A stretch of DNA of 64,000 nucleotides from Acidiphilium sp. C61 (lineage in GTDB: Bacteria; Pseudomonadota; Alphaproteobacteria; Acetobacterales; Acetobacteraceae), in contig NZ_CACTIA010000004.1 of assembly GCF_902712915.1 (NCBI RefSeq), positions 124,001-188,000 of the forward strand, written 5' to 3'. The position numbers and the translations under genes were made by a program. The notes under the pieces are model-generated. The model was not told where the DNA came from and did not search any database. It was given only the letters and a program-made list of their open reading frames with translations. This document shows positions 43,973-52,708 of the stretch, piece by piece; positions within the stretch are counted from its first letter, which is position 1, and every line of letters begins with the position of its first letter.

Positions 43973-44947
43973 ATGACGCAGCAATCCTCCAACGGCGCAG
44001 AATCCCCGCTCTCCTTCCGGGTCGGCGATGCGCTCGTGACCCGTATCCCTGAACTCCGCTGGACGAATGCCGATCCTGCCCGGCTCTATCCCGATCTCGA
44101 CGCCGCAGCACTGGGCGCCTATGGCAGCCAACTTTCGGCCGGCTCCTACAATCCTGATACGGGCAAGCTCGCCCAGGGCACGCATTCCTGGCTGGTGCGG
44201 CATGCCGGGCGCGTCATTCTGATCGACACCGCCACCGGCAACGACAAGCCGCGGCCCAGCGCCCCGATGCTGGACCGTCTCGACACGCCCTATCTGTCCC
44301 GCCTTGCGGCCGCCGGGGTGACGCCGGAACAGGTCGATCTCGTCCTGCTGACGCATATTCATGCCGACCATGTCGGTTGGAATACGGTGCTGCAGGATAA
44401 CACCTGGCAACCGCTCTTCACCCGCGCACGACATATCTATTCCGAAACAGAGGCGCGTTACGCCGCCGCCTTGGACGGCTTCGCGCCTGCGCCCGATCTG
44501 CCTCCAGCAGATCTCGGCCGCGCGGATCATCCGCCCATGCCGCAGGTTTATACCGATAGTCTGAAACCCGTGATCGACGCCGGGCTGGGCCAGGCCATCG
44601 CGATCGACGGCAAGGAGATTGCGGACGGCCTCTCCTTCCATCCCGCACCCGGGCACAGCATCGACCATGCCGTTATCCGCCTACGCTCTCGCGGTGAGGA
44701 AGCCTGGTTCATCGCCGATATCATGCATCATCCACTGCAGGCGTACCGGCCCGATCTGCGGTCGGTCTACTGCGAGTTTCCCAAGACAGCAGAGCAGTCG
44801 CGCCGCGGTGTATTGGCGCAAGCCGCTGAAAGTGGTGCTCTCTGCTTTTCCGCCCATTTTGCCGAAAGCGGCGCCGGCCGTATCACGCGGAACGGCCCCG
44901 GGTTCGCCTGGAATTTCGTAAATCCCAAGGAAAACTCTGTATCATGA
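43973..44947 (+). CDS. Metallo-beta-lactamase-fold hydrolase
   Basis: 324 residues from ATG 43973. Metal-binding motif LLTHIHADHVGW (HxHxDH, about 124-135), further ligands in PAPGHSIDHAVI (about 225) and IADIMHHPLQ (about 245). The arrangement is that of lactonase/quorum-quenching-like and related MBL hydrolases. The next gene, an alpha/beta hydrolase, overlaps its stop by 4 bases, so the two form an operon under the divergent LysR. Joint degradation of a lactone or ester is plausible; the substrate cannot be told. A start at 43922 would overlap the LysR start and is less likely. Confidence 0.85.
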   Translation: MTQQSSNGAESPLSFRVGDALVTRIPELRWTNADPARLYPDLDAAALGAYGSQLSAGSYNPDTGKLAQGTHSWLVRHAGRVILIDTATGNDKPRPSAPMLDRLDTPYLSRLAAAGVTPEQVDLVLLTHIHADHVGWNTVLQDNTWQPLFTRARHIYSETEARYAAALDGFAPAPDLPPADLGRADHPPMPQVYTDSLKPVIDAGLGQAIAIDGKEIADGLSFHPAPGHSIDHAVIRLRSRGEEAWFIADIMHHPLQAYRPDLRSVYCEFPKTAEQSRRGVLAQAAESGALCFSAHFAESGAGRITRNGPGFAWNFVNPKENSVS

Positions 44948-45900
44948 GCGACCTCACCACCGAAAACCGGCTCATCCCGAGTGATACACCGGGCATTTCC
45001 CTCCATCTCCGCCGCAAACGCCGCACCGGCATTGCCGCCTTCGGAGCAGAACGCACCCTGCTGCTCATGCATGGCGCGACGCTCCCGGCCGAAAGCCTCT
45101 ATGACGTGCCGGTCGGCGAAGGCGCTTTCATGGATGTGCTGGCAGAAGCAGGCTTCGATGTCTGGGCGCTGAATGTGCGCGGCTTTGGCGGTTCGACCCG
45201 CCCCGCCGGCATGGATGGGGCGCCGGACGCAGCGCCGCCTCAAGTCTCCACCGCGGATGCGGTACGCGACCTGGCTACTGCTGTGGATCACATCCGGGCC
45301 GCGCAGGATCTTCTTCAGTTGACTCTCATCGGCATGTCCTGGGGCGGCACGGTGACTGGCACCTATAGCGCAACTCATCCCACCAATGTCGCGAAACTCG
45401 TCCTCATCGCCCCGCAATGGCTGAGCGACGGGCCGCCGCGAATTGATCCTGGTGGCCCGGTGCCGGCCTATCGCCGTTTCGATGTCCATGCCTTCCGCAA
45501 CCGCTGGCTTGAAGGCGTGCCGACCAAGCGGCAGGAGGAGATTTTGCCCAGCGCATGGTTCGCCGCCTGGGCCGAAATCATTCTGGCGAGTGATCCGGCG
45601 TCCAAGGACGGCATCATTCGCGCCCCTGCCGGCGTCATCCAGGATGTGCGGGATTATTGGTCCGTTGGCCGTCCATTCTATGAGCCGGAAGCGATCACCG
45701 CGCCTGTGCTGCTGCTGCACGGCGAATGGGATCTGGATGTGCCGCTGCCGCGCATGTCGGCCCTCTTTCAGCGCCTCACTGGTGCCCGCTATCGGCGCTG
45801 GATCGAGATCGGCGAAGCCACACATATGATGGTGATGGAACGCAACCGCTGGCAAATTCTGAGCGAAATCCTGCTTTTCCTCCGCACATTGCCTGGATAG
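44944..45900 (+). CDS. Alpha/beta hydrolase
   Basis: 318 residues. Nucleophile elbow GMSWGG (Ser132), oxyanion-region LLLMHGATLPAESLYD near 40-54, the acid loop LLLHGEWDLDVP near 260, and the catalytic His in GEATHMMV near 297. It overlaps the MBL gene stop by 4 bases (ATGA) and is probably translated together with it. Homologues often act on esters, lactones or carbon-carbon bonds; no specificity can be assigned. Followed by a short hairpin (CGCGATGCATCGCG) at about 45910. Confidence 0.87.
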   Translation: MSDLTTENRLIPSDTPGISLHLRRKRRTGIAAFGAERTLLLMHGATLPAESLYDVPVGEGAFMDVLAEAGFDVWALNVRGFGGSTRPAGMDGAPDAAPPQVSTADAVRDLATAVDHIRAAQDLLQLTLIGMSWGGTVTGTYSATHPTNVAKLVLIAPQWLSDGPPRIDPGGPVPAYRRFDVHAFRNRWLEGVPTKRQEEILPSAWFAAWAEIILASDPASKDGIIRAPAGVIQDVRDYWSVGRPFYEPEAITAPVLLLHGEWDLDVPLPRMSALFQRLTGARYRRWIEIGEATHMMVMERNRWQILSEILLFLRTLPG

Positions 45901-46114
45901 CCGCCGCTCGCGATGCATCGCGAGTGGTCCTGAAAGCCTTCCCCTAATCTCAGGAGGGTCGGCATCCGCATCATCACTTTCGGGGCCTGCTCAGGCTTCA
46001 TACCAGTTACGGCCCGCTGGATCGCTCAACCGCCCAAGGCGGCTTTTGTCACGAGGCTCCGGCCCGGCCGGTTACCCTGCCACGCCGCTCGTCAGCTACC
46101 AGACCTATCGACAA

Positions 46115-46400
46115 TTATCTGGGTGGAACCTCCCTCCACTGGTGTTGCGCGCCGTCGGGGCGCACTGAGAAATCCGGGTTAAGTTCGCTTGTTGCCATCA
46201 ATCCGAGAACCGGGACCGCCAGCCCTGCCATGATCGCCAGGATCACGAAGGACAGGTAGCTCTGCACGAAATAGGCTGCGAGCAGACCGGCCCGTTCGTG
46301 ATCCTCCGCCAGAGGCGGCAGCGTTCGGAATGTGCCTGTCTACCCGCTGCCGAAGCCCATACCGGCGATCAGCGTGCCGAGCAGCATCACGGTCGTCGAC
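46115..46400 (-). pseudogene. MFS transporter C-terminal remnant
   Basis: On the minus strand MLLGTLIAGMGFGSG is followed by an in-frame TAG, then TGTFRTLPPLAEDHERAGLL and LSFVILAIMAGLAVPVLGL to a stop at 46115. This is the last two or three membrane helices of a major-facilitator permease, broken by a nonsense codon and with no N-terminus in the window. It lies just beyond the oxidoreductase gene on the same strand, so it was perhaps once its operon partner. The interval 45901-46114 shows no gene. Confidence 0.7.
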
Positions 46401-46440
46401 CCCTGCGGCAGCGCAGCATGTCGCCGCGATGCCGCCGGCC

Positions 46441-47091
46441 TCATCCGCCGTGGTCCTGCGTCTTCGTGTCGATCCACGCCGGTGCAACCGACGTGCCGTG
46501 GCCGAGGAAGAAGCCCATATGGATGTTGAACTCACCGATCGGCTCGAGCAGCCTCGCATTGCTCAGCGGGCCCGCCTCGACCGGCTCGAAGCCCGCCTTC
46601 CGCGCCAGATCGGCAACGGCATGCTTCGCGCCTTCGTCGTCGCCGGCGATGAAAACCTGGACGGCCGCCACGTCCTCGCGCGTCGCTTCCGGCAGGATTG
46701 CGGCAAAGATCGTGTTGAAAGCCTTGACCACCCGTGCCTCTGGCGCGGCCTTCCTGATCTCCTCGGCGGCGGAAGTCGTATGGCCGATCGTCAACGCCTT
46801 GTAGTCGCCGGTGATCGGGTTCGTGATATCCACAAGGATCTTCCCGGCCAGCGGACCGGCGTCACTGACGACCGCCGGAACGGCATCGAACGGCACAGCC
46901 AGGATGACCATATCGGCGAGTGCCGTCACGGCGGCGATGCCGCCGCCTTCGACACCCTCCCCGATTTCCTGTGCCAGCGCAGCCGCCCTGGCGGGATCAC
47001 GGTGCCCGATCGACAGGTGAATACCCTTGCAGGCGAGCAGCCGCGCAAGGCCCGCGCCCATATTCCCGGTCCCGATGATTGCAACATTCAT
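46441..47091 (-). CDS. NAD(P)-binding oxidoreductase, F420-dependent NADP reductase-like
   Basis: 216 residues from ATG 47091. The N-terminus MNVAIIGTGNMGAGLARLL is a Rossmann GxGxxG nucleotide site; HRDPARAA after the second strand suggests NADP preference. Later blocks VILAVPFDAVPAVV, KILVDITNPITG (about 93-104) and VVKAFNTIFAAIL (about 130-142) match the NPDP/F420-dependent reductase-like family, which in Proteobacteria usually acts without F420. It is divergent from a LysR gene with about 97 bases between them and probably regulated by it. Confidence 0.82.
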   Translation of the reverse strand: MNVAIIGTGNMGAGLARLLACKGIHLSIGHRDPARAAALAQEIGEGVEGGGIAAVTALADMVILAVPFDAVPAVVSDAGPLAGKILVDITNPITGDYKALTIGHTTSAAEEIRKAAPEARVVKAFNTIFAAILPEATREDVAAVQVFIAGDDEGAKHAVADLARKAGFEPVEAGPLSNARLLEPIGEFNIHMGFFLGHGTSVAPAWIDTKTQDHGG

Positions 47092-47188
47092 TTGCGTATC
47101 TCCTTTGAGTGGATGCACACGCTATGAATTCGAACCTGATAGCGATAAATAATGGCTATGTGAATTTACTCGAAATGGAACGTTTGTA

Positions 47189-48091
47189 ATGGATCGTTTC
47201 GCCAGCATGGCGGCCTTCGTCAGTGCCGTCGAAACCGGCTCGTTTGCCGCTGCCGCCGACGCGCTGGATTGTTCCGCGCAACTCGTTGGCAAGCATGTCC
47301 GGCTGCTGGAGGAGCATCTCGGTGTAAAGCTCATCACGCGAACGACGCGCCGGCAGAGCGTCACCGAAATCGGCAGGACATTCTACGAGCGGTGCCGCAT
47401 TATCCTGGCTGAAATGGAGGCAGCCGAGGCACTTGCCGACGAGAGCCGTGCCATACCGCGCGGCCGGATCCGCGTGAACGCGCCGGTCACCTTCGGCGCG
47501 CACGAGCTGGCACCGGCGCTTCCGGATTACCTCACGGCGCTGCCCGACGTTTCGATCGAACTCACCCTGGCCGATCGCGTTGTCGACCTTGTCGATGAAG
47601 GGCACGACATCGTGTTCCGCATCGGCCCCCTCGCCGACAGCGCCCTGATCGCCGTGCCGCTGAAAAGCTACGAGCTGACGCTATGCGCCGCCCCCGCCTA
47701 TCTCGCCGCCCACGGCACGCCGCATCGCCCGGAGGATCTCCGCGCACACCAGTGCCTCGGCTTCGCCTATGGCGGCGTTTCAGACCGCTGGACATTCGAG
47801 GGGCCGTCCGGAACGGTCAGCGTCGAGGTTGCCAGCAGGTTCTCTGCGAATAACGGGCAGGCGCTGCTCTCAGCCGCCCTGGCGGGCCTTGGCATCATCC
47901 TCCAGCCCGCAGCACTCGTCTACGGCGAGATCGAAAACGGACGCCTTGTGCCGGTGCTTCCGGAATTCGTGCCGCCCGCCCGCCCGATGCACCTTCTGTA
48001 CGCTCCCGACCGCCGGATGACACCGAAGCTCCGCTCGTTCATCGATTTCACGGTCGGTCGTTTCGGCAGATCAACGTGTCTGAGGGCCTGA
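47189..48091 (+). CDS. LysR-family transcriptional regulator
   Basis: 300 residues with the standard layout: HTH MAAFVSAVETGSFAAAADAL, then SAQLVGKHVRLLEEHLGVKL, and a periplasmic-binding-like effector domain from about 90 to 295 (GRIRVNAPVTFGAHELAPAL). It belongs to the CrgA/DsdC-like branch by general appearance. It stands divergent to the oxidoreductase, the usual target of such a regulator. The C-terminus lies 150 bases before an intact IS110 element. Confidence 0.88.
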   Translation: MDRFASMAAFVSAVETGSFAAAADALDCSAQLVGKHVRLLEEHLGVKLITRTTRRQSVTEIGRTFYERCRIILAEMEAAEALADESRAIPRGRIRVNAPVTFGAHELAPALPDYLTALPDVSIELTLADRVVDLVDEGHDIVFRIGPLADSALIAVPLKSYELTLCAAPAYLAAHGTPHRPEDLRAHQCLGFAYGGVSDRWTFEGPSGTVSVEVASRFSANNGQALLSAALAGLGIILQPAALVYGEIENGRLVPVLPEFVPPARPMHLLYAPDRRMTPKLRSFIDFTVGRFGRSTCLRA

Positions 48092-48169
48092 GGGCGGCAT
48101 TGCGGTGGGGCTCATTAGCGGCTTTTCGGCCGGTCTGAATCGCGAGGGAATTTCCATTGGCGTTGATTT

Positions 48170-49510
48170 CTGTTGGGGTGGACGGCCCAACGGCATCCAA
48201 TGTGCCAATATAGGGTCGAACAACGAACCTAATGAAAGGGCCGCCCAATGGAATTTAAGCGGATTTCTATAGACACGTCCAAGCATGTTTTTACGATCCA
48301 TGGGGTCGATGACCAGGAGCGCCCGTTACTCCGGCGCGAGATCAGGCGGGCTCAGGTTGAACCGTTCTTCGTCAAATTGGCTCCGACGGAGGTGGTTCTT
48401 GAAGCTTGCGCAGGCTCGCACCACTGGGGGCGGGTGTTGGGCGGTATGGGCCACCGGGTCAGGTTGATCCCACCGCAATATGTGAAGCCCTTCGTGAAGC
48501 GGAGTAAAAATGATCGCAACGACGCAGAAGCGATCAGTGAGGCAGCATCCCGCCCGACCATGCGCACGGTTCCGGTCAAATCGGTGGATGAGCAAGCGGC
48601 AGCAATCATCGTGAAGCACCGGGAACTCTTGGTGAATCAACGAACCCAGGCGATCAACGCGTTGCGGGGGCACGCGGCGGAATTTGGCATCGTTGCCGCC
48701 AAGGGCTGCGCGAACGTCTCAGCATTGCTTGTTCTCCTGTCTGCCGAGGAAGCGATTCCAGCAATTGCAAAGGCGATGTTTGAGCAAATGGGTCAGCATG
48801 TGACGGATCTCGATGCAAAGATCGACGCACTGGAGAGACAGCTGCTCGAACAGCACAAGGCCAACGCGGTCAGCAAGCTCCTCGCCGCGATTCCCGGCGT
48901 TGGGGCAATCACCGCGATCACCATGGCGCTCAATGTGAACCCCGCGAATTTTGAGACCGGGCGGCATTTTGCAGCGTGGCTCGGGCTGACTCCGCGAGAG
49001 CATTCCACCGGCGGCAAGCATCGTATGGGAAAGATAAGTAAGGCAGGCAATGAGAGGTTGCGGCAGTTGCTCGTGGTCGGGGCGATGGCGGTGATCCGCT
49101 TCGCTAAACCAGGCAGCAAATCAGCGACCGCTTGGCTGTTGCAATTGCTGGAGCGGAAGCCGCGCAAGGTCGCGGCGATCGCTCTGGCCAACAAGATGGC
49201 CCGGATCATCTGGGCCATGATGGCGCGTGGTGAAGCGTATCGGCGTCAGCCGGTAGCCGCCTGATCCGCGCGCCGGTGCCGAGGGTTTAGGGGCAAACAG
49301 GAGATGGTTATCGGTCGAACCGACGAGCAACAAAATCCGTCTGAATCTACGGCAGTTCCATGCCGCAATTTCTGTTTGGATGTTGCTCGCGGCACCCATC
49401 TGGGCCAGCGGTCAGACCACCGCGTCAAAGGCCGGACACATGACCGCATTCGAACCGATACCAAATTCTGCTTTAACGACTTGAACCCAACGGGCCGTCC
49501 ACACATGATT
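48170..49510. mobile_element. IS110-family (IS1111 group) insertion sequence
   Basis: An element of about 1.3 kb containing one intact transposase. Subterminal inverted repeats GTGGACGGCCC at 48178-48188 and GGGCCGTCCAC at 49492-49502 mark its ends; such subterminal repeats are characteristic of the IS1111 branch. The outer boundaries are approximate, as this family usually leaves no target duplication. Confidence 0.75.
48248..49264 (+). CDS. IS110-family transposase
   Basis: 338 residues, full length. DEDD acidic residues: ISIDTSKHVF (first Asp, about 8), VVLEACAGSHHWG (Glu, about 51), SKNDRNDAEAI (Asp pair, about 90). The C-terminal domain carries IPGVGAITAITMALNVNPAN and RHFAAWLGLTPREHSTGGK with the conserved Ser. 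It appears intact. The truncated IS110 copies at 41.6 and 49.9 kb belong to a different subgroup. Confidence 0.93.
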   Translation: MEFKRISIDTSKHVFTIHGVDDQERPLLRREIRRAQVEPFFVKLAPTEVVLEACAGSHHWGRVLGGMGHRVRLIPPQYVKPFVKRSKNDRNDAEAISEAASRPTMRTVPVKSVDEQAAAIIVKHRELLVNQRTQAINALRGHAAEFGIVAAKGCANVSALLVLLSAEEAIPAIAKAMFEQMGQHVTDLDAKIDALERQLLEQHKANAVSKLLAAIPGVGAITAITMALNVNPANFETGRHFAAWLGLTPREHSTGGKHRMGKISKAGNERLRQLLVVGAMAVIRFAKPGSKSATAWLLQLLERKPRKVAAIALANKMARIIWAMMARGEAYRRQPVAA

Positions 49511-49543
49511 CAGGATCCGTGCTGGTGAAGGAGGCCGGCATGG

Positions 49544-49900
49544 ATGGGCCAACCACTATCGATGGATCTTCGTCGGCGGCTTTTGGCAGCGATTGATGAG
49601 GGGATGAGTCGCCGGGCAGCGGCAGCCCGCTTTGGAGTGGCGCCGGCAACGGCAATCCGCTGGCGAGCGCAGCGTCGCGATACCGGCGGCTTCGCTCCGA
49701 AGCCTCAGGGTGGCGACACGCGCGCATGCCGGGTTGAGGAACGGCGGGCGGACATTCTCGCGATCTGGGAAACACGTAAGAACATCTCGCTTGTAGAGCT
49801 GCGCCTGGCGCTCATCGAGGTCGGCTTGCACGACTCGGTGGCCGGGCTTCACCGCTTCTTCGTCCGCCACGGCAGACAGTGCCGGGCGTCGGCCCGCTGA
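49544..49900 (+). pseudogene. IS630-family transposase N-terminal fragment
   Basis: The HTH half of an IS630 transposase: PLSMDLRRRLLAAIDEGMSR, then AARFGVAPATAIRWRAQRRD and ISLVELRLALIEVG to HRFFVRHG. The DDE domain is absent; after 49900 the sequence changes to an IS110 C-terminal fragment. Confidence 0.8.
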
Positions 49901-49915
49901 CGGCGTTGGCGTTCC

Positions 49916-50260
49916 GTGCCACGATCGACCAGCCGGGCCGTTTTTCGAAGGTCGCGTGATGTCGGCGCGCATCTTGGCCTGACGCCGCAACGCTACCAGT
50001 CCGGCGAAACCGACGTGCAGGGCGGCATCAGTCGATGTGGTGACGAACTGGCCCGAACGGCGCTGTACGAGGCAGCCCATCCCTTGCTGATCCGCAGCAC
50101 CAAATGGTCGGCGCTGCGGGCATGGGGCATGACCGTGGCCAAGCGCCGCGGCATGGCGCGCGCCCGCGTCGCTGTGGCGCGCAAGCTGGCGGTGATCCTA
50201 CATCGCATGTGGGCCGATGGCAGCGAGTTCCGCTGGGGCAAAGAGGCCACCGTAGCATGA
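49916..50260 (+). pseudogene. IS110-family transposase C-terminal fragment
   Basis: About 105 residues related to the copy at 41.6 kb: [36 protein letters not shown] and [20 protein letters not shown]. Only the Ser-domain end is present, fused to the IS630 fragment. A dead remnant. Confidence 0.82.
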
Positions 50261-50667
50261 TAGAAGGAGTTGCAGCTTTCGCCTGACGAGGGCGGAGTCA
50301 GTGTCGTTCCCGTGGGGACGATGGACGAGGTGATCTCGTTGAGAGTCCGGAACCCCGTGACTGGATGTATGTCACGGAGGTCGCGAGTCAGATTGAGACA
50401 TCTCATCCTCCTGACCCCATCATGCGGCGGCCACGCGCCGACTGCGGAGAGAAGCGAGTGACCTACGGGAATAGCCTACGGAAAGAGGTGCAGCTTGACA
50501 CCAATAACCCCAATCAGAGAGGGCTCTGAAACGGCCGCTCCATCAGAAAACCTTCCATTCCAGTGGGCATTTATTATTGAAGGCTTGCTCCAAATTATCC
50601 ATTATATTGGGTGCCAAATATGATCGCGCCCACCCGGCCGGCCGACCTAATCTGGAGATCTTCGACC
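50261..50667. other. Non-coding gap after IS remnants
   Basis: About 400 bases. The first half is probably the old right end of the IS110 fragment; the second half is AT-richer and should hold the promoter of the Xre gene. No supported gene. Confidence 0.5.
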
Positions 50668-50979
50668 ATGCCAAAGCTCAGCCCCCTGTCGCGCGAGAAG
50701 ATGATGAGGCTGCGCACCCAGTTGGCCGACGACGTCGAGGCCGGCGGCCTGCCCCTGTCGCTGGCCGTCAGGCGGATGCGCAAGGCGATCGGTTTCACGC
50801 AGGTGCAATTCGCCAAAGCCATGCGGCTCACGACTCGCCAGATCTGGGAGATCGAAAACGGCAAGGCCAACCCGTCGCTCGAGACGATGAACAAGCTCGC
50901 CCACCCGTTCGGGTTCCGGGTCGGCTTCATCTCCCGGCATCGGGCCGCCGCGATGGAAGAGGCGGATCGAGCACCCTGA
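50668..50979 (+). CDS. Xre-family helix-turn-helix regulator
   Basis: 103 residues from ATG 50668. The HTH lies at about 35-88: LAVRRMRKAIGFTQVQFAKA, then LTTRQIWEIENGKANPSLET, followed by a short tail. This size is typical of HigA/HipB-like antitoxins, but no toxin gene adjoins it on either side, so it is an orphan regulator or the remnant of a module cut by the IS insertions. The next 230 bases contain no supported gene. Confidence 0.78.
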   Translation: MPKLSPLSREKMMRLRTQLADDVEAGGLPLSLAVRRMRKAIGFTQVQFAKAMRLTTRQIWEIENGKANPSLETMNKLAHPFGFRVGFISRHRAAAMEEADRAP

Positions 50980-51216
50980 GGGCTCTCAAGACTGGGGTTA
51001 GCCAGGTTCGTGGGGAATTCCGCCCCCGGATCAGCCGCGCTCTACAAGAGCTAGTAACAGCCCGACCCACCTACCGCAAAAGAGCGTTGCCCCGAGGCGT
51101 GGCCGGAATGGTCAGATGGGCAGCAGCAGGCCGGCCGATGAAAGTCGGTTATGGCCCGGCCACACTCGACTGAGCGGCAAGCGTAGGACGGCCCGAACTG
51201 TCAGCCGGCGGGTTGG

Positions 51217-52374
51217 CTAGAGCCATCGTGAAATCTTGCCAACGACACGATCAATGAAACCGGCAGGTGGGATTAAGATAGGACGCAGAGTATCCGCCAG
51301 CTGCCCCTCTGCTTTGATCAAGTCCGCCCCAACCAAGTCGCTGCCTGACAGTCCGTAGAAAGTGCTGTGGGCCGCTTGGTAGCGCTGCTTTTCCTGAGCG
51401 CCTGCCCCCGCCGCTACTATCGAGCCACTGCCCGGTGACTTTGGTTCTCTAAACTCAAAGCTCTTCAGTTCGCGGAAGCTGGTGTCCAGCGTCGCAAAGC
51501 ACCTTTTGAGTGTATTCGGAATATCTTCGCTTATGGGCGGCGTTACATAGTAATTGAGCCTCAAAAACGCCCTTTGTAATTCCAGAAGAGAATTGCGTAT
51601 TTCCTCCATCTGTTGATCGAGGTTCGTTTGCTCCATTCGCGCTACCTTGATCCGTACGGCAAAATCGCGCACGCTGTCGAGGCACCGCTCTGCGAGTTCA
51701 ATCTTTCGCCCCCCCAGGACCCGAACGCGCCATGTTCCGAGCGCGCCCATCGCGGCTACAAGAAGCCCGACCGAGATGAAGTCTCCCACCCAGATTGCGA
51801 CACTGCCCATGGTTGGGATTATACCAGAAAAGCGATCCGTCCCCAGTGACACCACTGTTGCCGCGCGTCCCACATAGTGAACGGCGCCGATGCGAAGTAG
51901 CCCCCAGACCGCACCAACGAGAAAGCAGGCAGGGCTGGCAATTCCTAGAACATTGATGGCCCGGTTCAGGTGAGGCAATCCCTTGCGCTCGACGCGAGAG
52001 AAAACCGACGGCAGAGTCGGCACGATCACACCGGCATCCTTGAGAGCCTGGAGCGCGCGCTGCCCGTGTTCCTCGGAATCCCGCACAGCGCGCACACGCA
52101 TCATCGACACAATGAGGCTTCCGAAAATCAGGCCGAAGAGAAAGAACCACATCGGACCCGTCAGTGCCGCGTAGGAGATTAGGCTTGATGAATCCCTGCC
52201 GCCGGCGAGTGCATCCGCGATGCCGAGGCACGCGACCAAGCCGCCGGCGTTCGCCAGGATCAGAAGATGCACATAGCCTTCCGTCAGCCGTTGCGCGGTG
52301 GCGTCGGCAGTGCGCGCATCAGCAATCGCCTGGCGGATGACGGGGCCTTGCTTGGGGTCTGGTTGTTCTGTCAC
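51217..52374 (-). CDS. Multi-pass membrane protein with coiled-coil tail
   Basis: 385 residues; not recognised. Four hydrophobic helices in two pairs: about 35-55 (HLLILANAGGLVACLGIADA), 70-92 (GPMWFFLFGLIFGSLIVSMM), 143-163 (IASPACFLVGAVWGLLRIGA) and 195-215 (IWVGDFISVGLLVAAMGALG). A cytoplasmic helical region follows (about 220-275, with VARMEQTNLDQQMEEIRNSL), then a Gly-rich linker. Alone on its strand. It could be an effector membrane protein of some module, but nothing around it shows this. Confidence 0.65.
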   Translation of the reverse strand: MTEQPDPKQGPVIRQAIADARTADATAQRLTEGYVHLLILANAGGLVACLGIADALAGGRDSSSLISYAALTGPMWFFLFGLIFGSLIVSMMRVRAVRDSEEHGQRALQALKDAGVIVPTLPSVFSRVERKGLPHLNRAINVLGIASPACFLVGAVWGLLRIGAVHYVGRAATVVSLGTDRFSGIIPTMGSVAIWVGDFISVGLLVAAMGALGTWRVRVLGGRKIELAERCLDSVRDFAVRIKVARMEQTNLDQQMEEIRNSLLELQRAFLRLNYYVTPPISEDIPNTLKRCFATLDTSFRELKSFEFREPKSPGSGSIVAAGAGAQEKQRYQAAHSTFYGLSGSDLVGADLIKAEGQLADTLRPILIPPAGFIDRVVGKISRWL

Positions 52375-52708
52375 GCAATGACGCTCCCGCCCGCGTCAGG
52401 TCGGGCACGCCGCTTCACATCATGGGAGCAACAGTTACCAGACCAGAAGCCGAAGAGCCTCAAGGACCGGCCAGATCAGCGCCCTACGATCCAGCTTATC
52501 GGGCGCTGATGTGCTCCACAAGGGCTAGTAGCGATCCAGGCTCCGAATGCCCGCTCCGGGTAAGGGCCAGCGGCACCTACAGCGTTTTTTCGCGGCCAGG
52601 AAACTGGACAAGCAATGCCCGTTCGCAAGCCCCTGTCTCGCACACAATCGCACCACCGGGGATTCCAGGCGGAGCCCCTTCGCCAATTTCACCCACTAGA
52701 CCCGCCTC
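52375..52708. other. Non-coding gap
   Basis: About 330 bases between the membrane-protein gene and the end of repC. It should contain the promoter of the membrane-protein gene; no gene, repeat or terminator was recognised. Confidence 0.45.

Noticed and set aside
50261..51216. Toxin partner for the Xre protein at 50.7 kb
   Set aside because: No supported reading frame adjoins it on either side.
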